A DNA stretch of 5,835 bases from Oscillospiraceae bacterium (GCA_015067375.1 SVMQ01000153.1:1-5835); one strand, 5' to 3'. Shown: positions 1 through 5,026, counted from the first letter of the stretch. Numbers and translations: made by a program. Notes: generated from the letters alone by a model not told the origin.

Positions 1-379
1 GCTGGATTATCTGCGCCGTAAACCCATTATATCTTCTGCGGCATTTTTTCAGCTTCATATCGAGGTACTCCACCTCTATGCTCTCCCATCGCGTTACAGG
101 CTTTGTTCCGCTGTGGGAAAGACAACCTTCCTCTGTTTCATAGCTTTTCGGTGAATGCCATTTTATCACTGGATCCAGCATTACCGTGTAGCGCGGTCCA
201 TCCTGAAATACGATGATGCGCTTAAGTACGCCTATCATATTAGCAGCCATTCCTACGCACTCATGCGAATGTGCTGCAACTGTGTCCAACAGATCCTGTG
301 CAACAGAAATATCCTCTGCGGTTGCGGATGTGGACTTCATTGAAAGCAGGAAGTTATCCTTACATATCGGTCTTACCAT
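1..379 (-). CDS. def: Peptide deformylase-like protein, 3' end cut by window edge
   Basis: The reading frame opens at ATG 379-377 and stays open to the left edge: 126 codons plus one base. Peptide deformylases are metal hydrolases that remove the formyl group from the initiator Met of new proteins in the cytoplasm. Seen here: motif I as VGMAANMIG (residues 42-50) and motif II as EEGCLS (83-88), whose Cys86 would be a metal ligand. The frame breaks off after GFTAQIIQ with a C as the next base, where motif III (HExxH) would be expected to begin. The glutamine that closes classical motif I (GxGxAAxQ) is Met48 here, and the first Gly is Cys41. I recall this variant in short clostridial deformylase-like proteins, so it may be a divergent subclass rather than a dead enzyme. 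An AGGAG site at 385-389, 5 bases before the ATG, supports the start. It lies just after the terminator that follows the NCS2 permease gene. Family call is firm; activity is uncertain. Confidence 0.88.
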   Translation of the reverse strand, partial: MVRPICKDNFLLSMKSTSATAEDISVAQDLLDTVAAHSHECVGMAANMIGVLKRIIVFQDGPRYTVMLDPVIKWHSPKSYETEEGCLSHSGTKPVTRWESIEVEYLDMKLKKCRRRYNGFTAQIIQ

Positions 380-395
380 AATTGCTCCTTTCAGT

Positions 396-428
396 AAAAG
401 CATACAGGCGGCACACCGCCGCCCGTAT
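396..428 (-). terminator. Rho-independent terminator after the NCS2 permease gene
   Basis: On the minus strand, bases 428-419 (ATACGGGCGG) pair with 411-402 (CCGCCTGTAT) as a 10-bp stem with one G-U pair and a 7-base loop. A short T run (399-396) follows after GC. The plus-strand version has an A-C mismatch instead of the G-U, so the structure fits minus-strand RNA. It begins two bases after the permease stop codon. The T run is short (TTTT), so termination may be incomplete. Confidence 0.65.
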
Positions 429-429
429 A

Positions 430-438
430 ATTATATCA
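430..438 (-). promoter_or_regulatory. Extended -10 promoter candidate for the deformylase gene
   Basis: On the minus strand the bases read TGATATAAT, a perfect TATAAT (430-435) preceded by TGn, which is an extended -10 element. It overlaps the stop codon of the NCS2 permease gene. There is no convincing -35 at 16-18 bases, which extended -10 promoters can do without. The expected start, about position 423, would leave a leader of about 44 bases. It falls inside the first arm of the terminator stem at 402-428, so transcripts starting here would lack part of that hairpin. Confidence 0.45.
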
Positions 439-1801
439 TAACATACTTCAGCACAAACAGCGCCGCAAGAACATACATCAGCGGAGATATCTTCTTGAAC
501 TTGCCTGCTGCCATGTTGATAACTACATAGGAGATAACGCCCATCGAAATACCCTCAGAGATGCTGTACATGAACGGCATAGCCATGATCGCAATAAAAG
601 CAGGAACCGCCTCGGTGAAATCAGTAAAATCTATCTTTACGATAGAAGTCATCATCATAAAGCCTACCATTACCAGTGCAGGTGCGGTAGCAAACGACGG
701 GATAGCAAGGAATATCGGTGACAGCACCAACGAAATGCCGAACAGCACACCCGATGTGAGCGCGGTAAGTCCTGTTCTGCCTCCTGCAGCAACACCCGAA
801 GCACTCTCAACGAAAGTTGTAACGGTAGATGTACCAAGGCAAGCTCCTGCTGTCGTACCCACAGCGTCCGCCATAAGCGCGCCTTTTATCTTAGGCAGCT
901 TGCCATCCTTATCCAGCAAGTCAGCCTTTGATGCGACACCCATAAGTGTTCCCAGAGTATCAAACAGATCAACAAAGAGGAACGCAAAAACGACTACCAC
1001 AAAGTCCAGTGACAGTACCTTAGAGAAATCCATCTTCATGAATATCGGCTCAAGCGAGGGTACCGCAATGCCGCCGCTGAAATCAGGGAACAAGCTGTGG
1101 CACTCAAGCGCCTCGTTCGGGACATAGAGTCCTGTCAGTTCACATATCACACCCAGCAGCCATGTACCGAGTATACCGAAAAGTATGCCGCCCTTGACAT
1201 TCTTGACCATAAGTATAGCAGTGCCGAGAATACCGATAAGCGCAAGCACTACGCAGATACCCTGAGAATTGAATGTTTCTGCTTCAACTGAGCCTTTAAA
1301 AGAAAACAAAGAAACAAGCGTGCTGGAGTCAACGACGATATTTGCATTCTGCAAGCCGATGAAAGCAATATACAAGCCTATTCCGACCGTAACTGCGTGC
1401 TTGAGATTGAGCGGGATTGCATTGAAAATCGCCTCTCGTACATTGGTGAGCGACATCACGATGAACACTATACCCTCAACAAAAACCGCCGCAAGAGCCA
1501 TCTGCCATGAATATCCCATGCTCTCAACAACAGTAACAGCGAAGTAAGCATTAAGTCCCATACCCGGCGCAAGCACGAACGGATAGTTTGCCACAAATGC
1601 CATGACAAGCGTTGCAATGAACGCACTGATAGCCGTTGCAGTGAATACAGCGCCTTTATCCATGCCTGTCGCGCTAAGGAACATTGGATTTATCGCAAGT
1701 ATATATGCCATCGTCATAAACGTGGTAACACCTGCAAGCACTTCTGTCTTTACATCCGTCTTATGCTCTTTCAGGCGGAAAATCTTTTCAAGCAGATTCA
1801 T
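431..1801 (-). CDS. NCS2-family purine permease, AzgA/PbuG type (guanine/hypoxanthine or adenine)
   Basis: This is a 456-residue integral membrane protein that probably imports a purine base by proton symport for salvage. It has the full length and landmarks of the AzgA-like branch of the NCS2 (nucleobase:cation symporter-2) family. These are the N-terminal TTFMTMAYILAINP (26-39), APGMGLNAYFA (78-88) in the TM3 region, VDLFDTLGTLMGVA (277-290) in the TM8 region, and TTFVESASGVAAGGRTGLTAL (328-348) in the TM10 region. The latter two carry the Asp and Glu residues known to shape the substrate site in characterised members. Many hydrophobic segments are visible along its length, as expected for the roughly 12-14-helix fold. 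GGAGG sits 5 bases before the ATG. It has its own promoter (1834-1862) and terminator (396-428), so it is probably monocistronic. Sequence alone does not tell guanine/hypoxanthine from adenine specificity, so I give no gene symbol. Confidence 0.95.
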   Translation of the reverse strand: MNLLEKIFRLKEHKTDVKTEVLAGVTTFMTMAYILAINPMFLSATGMDKGAVFTATAISAFIATLVMAFVANYPFVLAPGMGLNAYFAVTVVESMGYSWQMALAAVFVEGIVFIVMSLTNVREAIFNAIPLNLKHAVTVGIGLYIAFIGLQNANIVVDSSTLVSLFSFKGSVEAETFNSQGICVVLALIGILGTAILMVKNVKGGILFGILGTWLLGVICELTGLYVPNEALECHSLFPDFSGGIAVPSLEPIFMKMDFSKVLSLDFVVVVFAFLFVDLFDTLGTLMGVASKADLLDKDGKLPKIKGALMADAVGTTAGACLGTSTVTTFVESASGVAAGGRTGLTALTSGVLFGISLVLSPIFLAIPSFATAPALVMVGFMMMTSIVKIDFTDFTEAVPAFIAIMAMPFMYSISEGISMGVISYVVINMAAGKFKKISPLMYVLAALFVLKYVMI

Positions 1802-1833
1802 AATTCCTCCGATTTTCAGAAAATTCTACATAT

Positions 1834-1862
1834 ATGATAGCACATCCTGCCGATTATTTCAA
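1834..1862 (-). promoter_or_regulatory. Sigma-A promoter for the NCS2 permease gene
   Basis: The minus strand reads TTGAAA (1862-1857), a 17-base spacer, then TATCAT (1839-1834) preceded by TGC, an extended -10. The start would be about 1827, giving a leader of only about 26 bases. The -35 sits two bases beyond the stop codon of the upstream SLC13-type gene, so the promoter fills almost the whole intergenic gap. Confidence 0.75.
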
Positions 1863-1863
1863 G

Positions 1864-2970
1864 TCATGGCAGAAAAATTCCCAGCACCAGCATTATTACG
1901 AGCAGCACGATATTCACCGCCATAAACACCGCCATGTATCTTCCCTTCTGCGCGTCCTTTGCTGCGCTGTAGCAGCGGAATGAGATAAGGCTCGCAAGCG
2001 ATGCGACAGGCGTACCAAGACCGCCGATGTTCACTCCCTTAAGCAGTGCATCAGCATTTTCCGTGAAGCCTGCCAGCATCGCTGCAGCAGGAACATTGCT
2101 TATCACCTGACTAAGTAAGGCGGACACAAGGAGCTCTTTGCCCGACAGCAGGCCTGCAACAAAGCTCTCCACTGCTGCGATATTGCCGAGATTTCCGACA
2201 AACACGAAAAAGCACACGAACGTCGCAAGCAGCGGATAATCGACCATGAGCAGCAAACGTCGATCGCTCACAAGCACCGCAAGCAACGTTAATGCAAGGC
2301 AGATGTACTCGCTCACAAGTCCCGCAACAGACAGCACACATACCGCAAACACCACCATGTACAGCGGAAACCGCCAGCCGAGAGCAAGCGTTCTATGCTC
2401 AGACGGCGGCTGCAGCTCGCCTTTCTTCACCAAAAGCACACAAGCGCACAACAGCAGATATCCTGCCGCTCCAAGCAGCAGCACCGACGAGAAGAACGCG
2501 CCCATAGTCATATCATAATGACTATATAACAGCAGATTCTGCGGATTGCCTATCGGGGTCATCATGCTTCCGAGATTTGCCGCTGCCGTTTCGATAACAA
2601 CGGTCATGATAAGCTGCGAGCTCATCCCTCCGCCCGCATACAGCCCCAAAGTCAGCGGAACAAAAGTGATAAGAGCAACATCGTTCGTGACCAGCATCGA
2701 AGAGAAAAAGCAAAGATTCATCAGGATGAATGCAATTACCCTAGCTGAGCCTGTGCCTGACAACAGCTTTGCCGACAGCGCATCGAACACGCCAAGTCTG
2801 CGAAGTCCTGCAACTGCCGCCATCAGGCAGAACAGCAGTATTATCACCTTGTAGTCAACATAGCCGAGATAATCCTTGTTCGGCGGCACAAAAAATGCCG
2901 ATATACCCGCCGCAACAAACGCAATAGTGAGGACGACATTATCGCCCATAATTTTCAGTATTTTATTCAT
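1864..2970 (-). CDS. SLC13 / ArsB-NhaD superfamily permease (CitMHS-type ion or carboxylate transporter)
   Basis: This 368-residue, strongly hydrophobic protein has the two-repeat layout of the ion transporter superfamily that includes SLC13 (DASS), ArsB, NhaD and CitMHS. Visible landmarks are YVDYKVIILLFCLM (37-50), TNDVALITFVP (95-105), NLGSMMTPIGNPQNLLLYS (132-150, the conserved G-N-P-x-N hairpin), and in the second half SQVISNVPAAAML (287-299) and NIGGLGTPVASLASLIS (314-330). Members move arsenite, sodium/protons, dicarboxylates, citrate or sulfate; the substrate cannot be read from the sequence. It is shorter than E. coli ArsB (about 430 residues), and no arsR, arsA or arsC neighbour is visible, so arsenic resistance is not indicated. 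The start is the weak point: upstream there is only a poor GTGATG-like ribosome site. The next in-frame ATG (codon 8) has none, so I keep the first. It follows the SCP2 gene across a terminator, and I find no clear promoter of its own. Confidence 0.87.
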   Translation of the reverse strand: MNKILKIMGDNVVLTIAFVAAGISAFFVPPNKDYLGYVDYKVIILLFCLMAAVAGLRRLGVFDALSAKLLSGTGSARVIAFILMNLCFFSSMLVTNDVALITFVPLTLGLYAGGGMSSQLIMTVVIETAAANLGSMMTPIGNPQNLLLYSHYDMTMGAFFSSVLLLGAAGYLLLCACVLLVKKGELQPPSEHRTLALGWRFPLYMVVFAVCVLSVAGLVSEYICLALTLLAVLVSDRRLLLMVDYPLLATFVCFFVFVGNLGNIAAVESFVAGLLSGKELLVSALLSQVISNVPAAAMLAGFTENADALLKGVNIGGLGTPVASLASLISFRCYSAAKDAQKGRYMAVFMAVNIVLLVIMLVLGIFLP

Positions 2971-2982
2971 ATTTCATCACAT

Positions 2983-3017
2983 AAAAATTCCGCTGTACGC
3001 GTTCGCTTACAGCGGAA
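2983..3017 (-). terminator. Rho-independent terminator after the SCP2-domain gene
   Basis: On the minus strand TTCCGCTGTA (3017-3008) pairs perfectly with TACAGCGGAA (2997-2988) across a 10-base loop whose inner GC bases can pair further. It is followed directly by TTTTT (2987-2983). It stands 21 bases after the SCP2 stop codon and ends 12 bases before the next start codon, so it also occupies the leader of the SLC13-type gene. Confidence 0.85.
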
Positions 3018-3038
3018 AGTATAGATTTCTTGTATTTA

Positions 3039-3485
3039 TTACTTCTTGCTCTTTGCAGCAGGCTTAGCCTCAGCCTTGGGAGCAGCTTCTTTCTTTGCAG
3101 CAGGCTTCTTTGCACAAGCCTTCTTTGCAGGAGCCATTGCAGCATCCTTCTCAACCTTTGCAGCAGGGATAAGTGCAGCGAGAGCCTTGAACTTTTCAAT
3201 GTCGCCCTCTACCTTAACATAGCCGTTTGCAATAGCGTCATCCATAGAAAGTGCGCCTGAGAAAAGCTTGTCAAGTGTTTCAGTGGAAGCAGTAACAGTT
3301 GCCTGTTTGTCGATATACTCGTAAGGCATTACGGAAACTGCTCCGTCCTTAACTTCGATATACATATTTTCAGATACATCCAGAAGATTGAAGTGAACAG
3401 CCACAAGCTCCTTGAACTTCTTTGCCTTTGCCTTGCTGCCCTTGAGGTATGCGCCGATCTTTTCGCTAAGCTCAATATTATTCAT
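3039..3485 (-). CDS. SCP2 sterol-binding-domain protein with Lys/Ala/Pro-rich C-terminal tail
   Basis: This is a 148-residue cytoplasmic protein with no signal peptide. Residues about 20-106 look like an SCP2 (sterol carrier protein 2) domain, which forms a hydrophobic pocket for lipid-like ligands. The signs are a strand pair around MYIEVKDGAVSVMP (41-54), then ATVTASTETLDKLFSGALSM (62-81) and DDAIANGYVKVEGDIEKFKAL (82-102), matching the family pattern of 'sodel..ll.G.l...ai..Gkl.v.Gd..k...l'. Residues 107-148 switch to low complexity: of 42 residues, 16 are Ala, 13 Lys and 5 Pro, with PAKK/KKPAAKK units like histone-H1-type bacterial tails. Such tails usually bind nucleic acid or other polyanions, but that is inference here. 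An AGGAGG site 7 bases before the ATG supports the start. It has a strong promoter (3560-3588) and a terminator (2983-3017), and is probably monocistronic and well expressed. The ligand is unknown. Confidence 0.87.
   Translation of the reverse strand: MNNIELSEKIGAYLKGSKAKAKKFKELVAVHFNLLDVSENMYIEVKDGAVSVMPYEYIDKQATVTASTETLDKLFSGALSMDDAIANGYVKVEGDIEKFKALAALIPAAKVEKDAAMAPAKKACAKKPAAKKEAAPKAEAKPAAKSKK
3051..3168 (-). repeat. Degenerate coding repeat for the Lys/Ala/Pro tail
   Basis: The plus strand carries the 13-mer CTTTGCAGCAGGC at 3051-3063 and 3093-3105, a near copy at 3156-3168 (last base differs), and related TTCTTTGCA units at 3107-3115 and 3121-3129. In the SCP2 gene frame these encode Pro-Ala-Ala-Lys type units. 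The repeats probably arise from slippage or duplication of Lys and Ala codons and make the tail length prone to vary between strains. The spacing is irregular, so this is not a CRISPR array. Confidence 0.6.
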
Positions 3486-3531
3486 GCCAAATCCTCCTGT
3501 AATGATTGTTCAAAAGTCATTGATAACAGCA

Positions 3532-3546
3532 ACAGATACAATCTGT
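3532..3546. promoter_or_regulatory. Palindrome in the SCP2 leader, operator-like
   Basis: ACAGAT-N3-ATCTGT is a perfect 6-bp dyad near the start of the expected leader. It overlaps the -35 of the weaker second promoter. It could be a small repressor site or a short RNA hairpin; no regulator is visible in the window. Short dyads like this arise by chance, so confidence is low. Confidence 0.3.
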
Positions 3547-3559
3547 CAAGCTATTAAAA

Positions 3560-3588
3560 AGTATACCACATAGACAAAGTATTTTCAA
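3560..3588 (-). promoter_or_regulatory. Sigma-A promoter for the SCP2-domain gene
   Basis: The minus strand reads TTGAAA (3588-3583), a 17-base spacer, then TATACT (3565-3560) preceded by TGG, an extended -10. The expected start near 3553 gives a leader of about 68 bases. A second, weaker pair lies downstream: TTGACA (3549-3544), 18 bases, TATCAA (3525-3520). It could be a tandem promoter. Confidence 0.75.
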
Positions 3589-3658
3589 TAGTCATTTTCT
3601 ATAAATTTACTTATCAAACAAAGGGTTTTTCATGAGATTGTTAAAAAAACGACCTTAT

Positions 3659-4621
3659 TTAAATGCCTCTCAACCTTTGTGAAATGCTGCGTCTGCTATC
3701 AGCAACCATGCGTGGTCTGGGCGGAGCTACAAGCAGTTCCAGACGAACTCTGTCGCGGTACTCGGGTCTTACCATGTAATATACATAGCTTTCAAGAACA
3801 TTCTCCTTAGCAAGCACTCTGCCCTCTATCTTGAAGTTGTTGTAGCCAAGCTCCATGTACTTATCTAAATTCTCACGGGGTACGAACGTTGAATACTTCT
3901 GTATCGCATAGAAATTGTAAGACGGATTGGGACAATCAAACTCTCTCGCACCGAGCAATGCATCATCAGTAGAGAGGCTTGCGGTCATTGTGCTGCATTT
4001 ACGCTGGCACTCGCCAAGCACCTTGTAATGCTCGCCGCGGCGCGGGCACTTGGGTATGCAATAGGGGTTGATAAGTATCTCGCAGCGGCTGCGATATTCT
4101 TCGGGGATCTGTGCAAGGCGTTCGAAATCATTGTTCCAGTTGTAATCCAGAACGACCAGTTTATAATCCTTCTGAAGCTCCGCGATAAGTCCGTCGTGAT
4201 CGCGTATCTCCTTACAGGTGGAAGAGATAAGAGGATACTTTGGATACTTCTCGCGCACATACTCCTCCAGGACAGCAGTGTTGCAGATGATCTCATTCAG
4301 GCCATTCTCCGCTTCCTTGCAAAGGCGGTTGCAGAACGGATCCTTGAGATCCTTTTCTGTGATCGTGGGATTTGTAAAGGTGTAACGGATCGGAACATTA
4401 CGCTCATTGAACTGCTTGATAGTATTGGTGACCTGCTCTCTGCTGGTGTAACCGCCGAGCGCTCTTCCTCCGTTCCACAGTGCAGGCGCAAAGCATCCGA
4501 AGCACGAAGCGATCTCAACTCCGTCATAAAAATATTCAGGATGTTCAGCTATCATGTCGATAAGATTAAGATTCAATTCCCAATGCTTGTGGAAATCAGG
4601 TATATGGAACTTCATTTTCAT
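3659..4621 (-). CDS. Cys-rich protein distantly related to the U32 peptidase family
   Basis: This is a 320-residue soluble protein with no signal peptide or membrane segment. I recognise it as a type usually left hypothetical in Clostridia. The link to U32 peptidase-like TIM-barrel proteins (relatives include the RNA-modifying TrhP and RlhA and the UbiU/UbiV hydroxylation proteins) rests on NFKIEGRV (262-269), close to the U32 'lKIEGR' signature, and on the NPYCIPKCP segment (185-193). Twelve cysteines are present. C188/C192 (CxxxC), C205/C209 (CxxxC) and C230 cluster, which suggests an Fe-S cluster as in UbiU/UbiV, but this is inference. Other conserved-looking stretches are ASCFGCFAPALWNGGRALGG (38-57) and YTFTNPTITEKDL (80-92). 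The start ATG has AGGAG 9 bases upstream; Met3 would be 15 away, so Met1 is preferred. The promoter is a perfect consensus. No hairpin terminator follows; only a T7 run at 3649-3643. Reaction and substrate are unknown. Confidence 0.8.
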   Translation of the reverse strand: MKMKFHIPDFHKHWELNLNLIDMIAEHPEYFYDGVEIASCFGCFAPALWNGGRALGGYTSREQVTNTIKQFNERNVPIRYTFTNPTITEKDLKDPFCNRLCKEAENGLNEIICNTAVLEEYVREKYPKYPLISSTCKEIRDHDGLIAELQKDYKLVVLDYNWNNDFERLAQIPEEYRSRCEILINPYCIPKCPRRGEHYKVLGECQRKCSTMTASLSTDDALLGAREFDCPNPSYNFYAIQKYSTFVPRENLDKYMELGYNNFKIEGRVLAKENVLESYVYYMVRPEYRDRVRLELLVAPPRPRMVADSRRSISQRLRGI

Positions 4622-4663
4622 AAAACAATACTCCTATAATCAAATATAAAATACGACAATTTA

Positions 4664-4692
4664 ATTATATATTATTTTATGAATAATGTCAA
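4664..4692 (-). promoter_or_regulatory. Perfect consensus sigma-A promoter for the U32-like gene
   Basis: The minus strand reads TTGACA (4692-4687), a 17-base spacer, then TATAAT (4669-4664), both hexamers exact. The start is expected near 4657, giving a leader of about 36 bases. The AT-rich spacer is itself a dyad, ATTATT-N5-AATAAT (4671-4687), which could be an operator. The -35 begins three bases after the stop codon of the small Cys-rich gene. Confidence 0.85.
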
Positions 4693-4695
4693 GCA

Positions 4696-4815
4696 TTATA
4701 TTTTCTCATAATGACAGCAGCCGCTTACATTACAGGTTATGTGTGTGATATCGTCAAGAGTGCATATCCCGTCCTGCTGCCAGCGGCAGCTCTCACTGCA
4801 AAGCACAAGATTCAT
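4696..4815 (-). CDS. Small Cys-rich protein, 39 residues, likely metal-binding
   Basis: The frame runs from ATG 4815-4813 to TAA 4698-4696 and encodes 39 residues, beginning MNLVLCSESCRWQQDGIC. A perfect GGAGGT site at 4827-4822 lies 6 bases before the ATG and is the main reason to believe it. Six cysteines (6, 10, 18, 28, 33, 34) follow the pattern C-x3-C-x7-C-x9-C-x4-CC, and TLDDITHIT sits between them. I recall very similar 35-45-residue proteins in many Clostridia, some carrying the implausible database name 'hydroxymyristoyl-ACP dehydratase'; the real function is unknown. The Cys pattern suggests a zinc or Fe-S binding knuckle, which is inference. It lies 74 bases upstream of the U32-like gene on the same strand, with no hairpin terminator between, so partial co-transcription is possible. 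I find no clear promoter for it. Confidence 0.8.
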   Translation of the reverse strand: MNLVLCSESCRWQQDGICTLDDITHITCNVSGCCHYEKI

Positions 4816-4854
4816 AATACTACCTCCGAAAACACTGTGTTGATATATTGCGCC

Positions 4855-4887
4855 GCCGCATCTGCTTTATTCCACAGCGGATGTGGC
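4855..4887 (+). other. Stem-loop of unknown role in the divergent intergenic region
   Basis: GCCGCATCTGC (4855-4865) can pair with GCGGATGTGGC (4877-4887) as an 11-bp stem with two G-U pairs and an 11-base loop. On the opposite strand the two wobble positions become A-C mismatches, so any RNA structure would favour plus-strand transcription. No T run follows, so it is not a terminator. The promoter of the GH43 gene lies further right and would not transcribe it. Confidence 0.3.
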
Positions 4888-4944
4888 AAATTCTGCAGAG
4901 CTTATACGGTGTCAGTTTTGTACTAATTGCTGTCGTTTTTGTTG

Positions 4945-4973
4945 TTGAAACAGACACGGTTTCATGGTAAAAT
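4945..4973 (+). promoter_or_regulatory. Sigma-A promoter for the GH43 gene
   Basis: TTGAAA (4945-4950), a 17-base spacer and TAAAAT (4968-4973) preceded by TGG (extended -10) form a good promoter on the plus strand. The expected start near 4980 gives a leader of about 47 bases. Confidence 0.75.
4946..4964. promoter_or_regulatory. Inverted repeat overlapping the GH43 promoter, candidate operator
   Basis: TGAAAC-N7-GTTTCA is a perfect 6-bp dyad that covers the -35 hexamer and most of the spacer. A repressor bound here would block polymerase, which suits substrate-induced control of a glycosidase. The size fits LacI- or GntR-type sites, but no regulator gene is visible. Confidence 0.45.
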
Positions 4974-4994
4974 CAGAATATAAGATATCGAACT

Positions 4995-5007
4995 GCATTT
5001 GAAATGC
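4995..5007. promoter_or_regulatory. Short palindrome in the GH43 leader
   Basis: GCATTT-G-AAATGC is a perfect 6-bp dyad around one base, in the expected leader between the start site and the ribosome binding site. The centre is too tight for a good RNA hairpin, so a protein site is likelier than a terminator. It could be chance. Confidence 0.25.
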
Positions 5008-5026
5008 TTTTATTTGAGGTGATATT

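Noticed and set aside
155..530. Overlapping plus-strand open frames near the left edge
   Set aside because: They are antisense to the deformylase-like gene and the end of the permease. The deformylase motifs in the minus frame are decisive.
561..1127. Open frame of 188 codons on the plus strand
   Set aside because: It lies wholly antisense to the NCS2 permease, whose conserved motifs span this stretch. Its Ser/Thr/Ala-rich composition is the mirror of membrane-protein codons.
3051..3168. Possible CRISPR-like or tandem repeat array
   Set aside because: The near copies are short, irregularly spaced and in frame with the Lys/Ala tail, so they are coding low complexity.
3641..3658. T-run after the U32-like gene as an intrinsic terminator
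   Set aside because: A run of seven T on the minus strand (3649-3643) is present, but I could not find a stable stem before it.
4028..4639. Long open frame (203 codons) on the plus strand
   Set aside because: It is fully antisense to the U32-like gene and its promoter region, lacks a ribosome site and has no family resemblance; the minus-strand frame carries clear motifs.
4711..4926. Open frame of 71 codons on the plus strand
   Set aside because: It is antisense to the small Cys-rich gene, has no ribosome binding site, starts inside the minus-strand gene's coding end and shows no recognisable protein features. The minus-strand frame has a perfect GGAGGT and an ordered Cys pattern.
4816..4944. 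Promoter for the small Cys-rich gene on the minus strand
   Set aside because: AATATA- and TATAAG-like hexamers occur, but none has a usable -35 at 16-18 bases or a TGn extension.
4964..5002. Tiny 12-codon frame on the plus strand starting at the ATG in the GH43 promoter
   Set aside because: Its start lies upstream of the expected transcription start, overlapping the -10, and it has no ribosome site.
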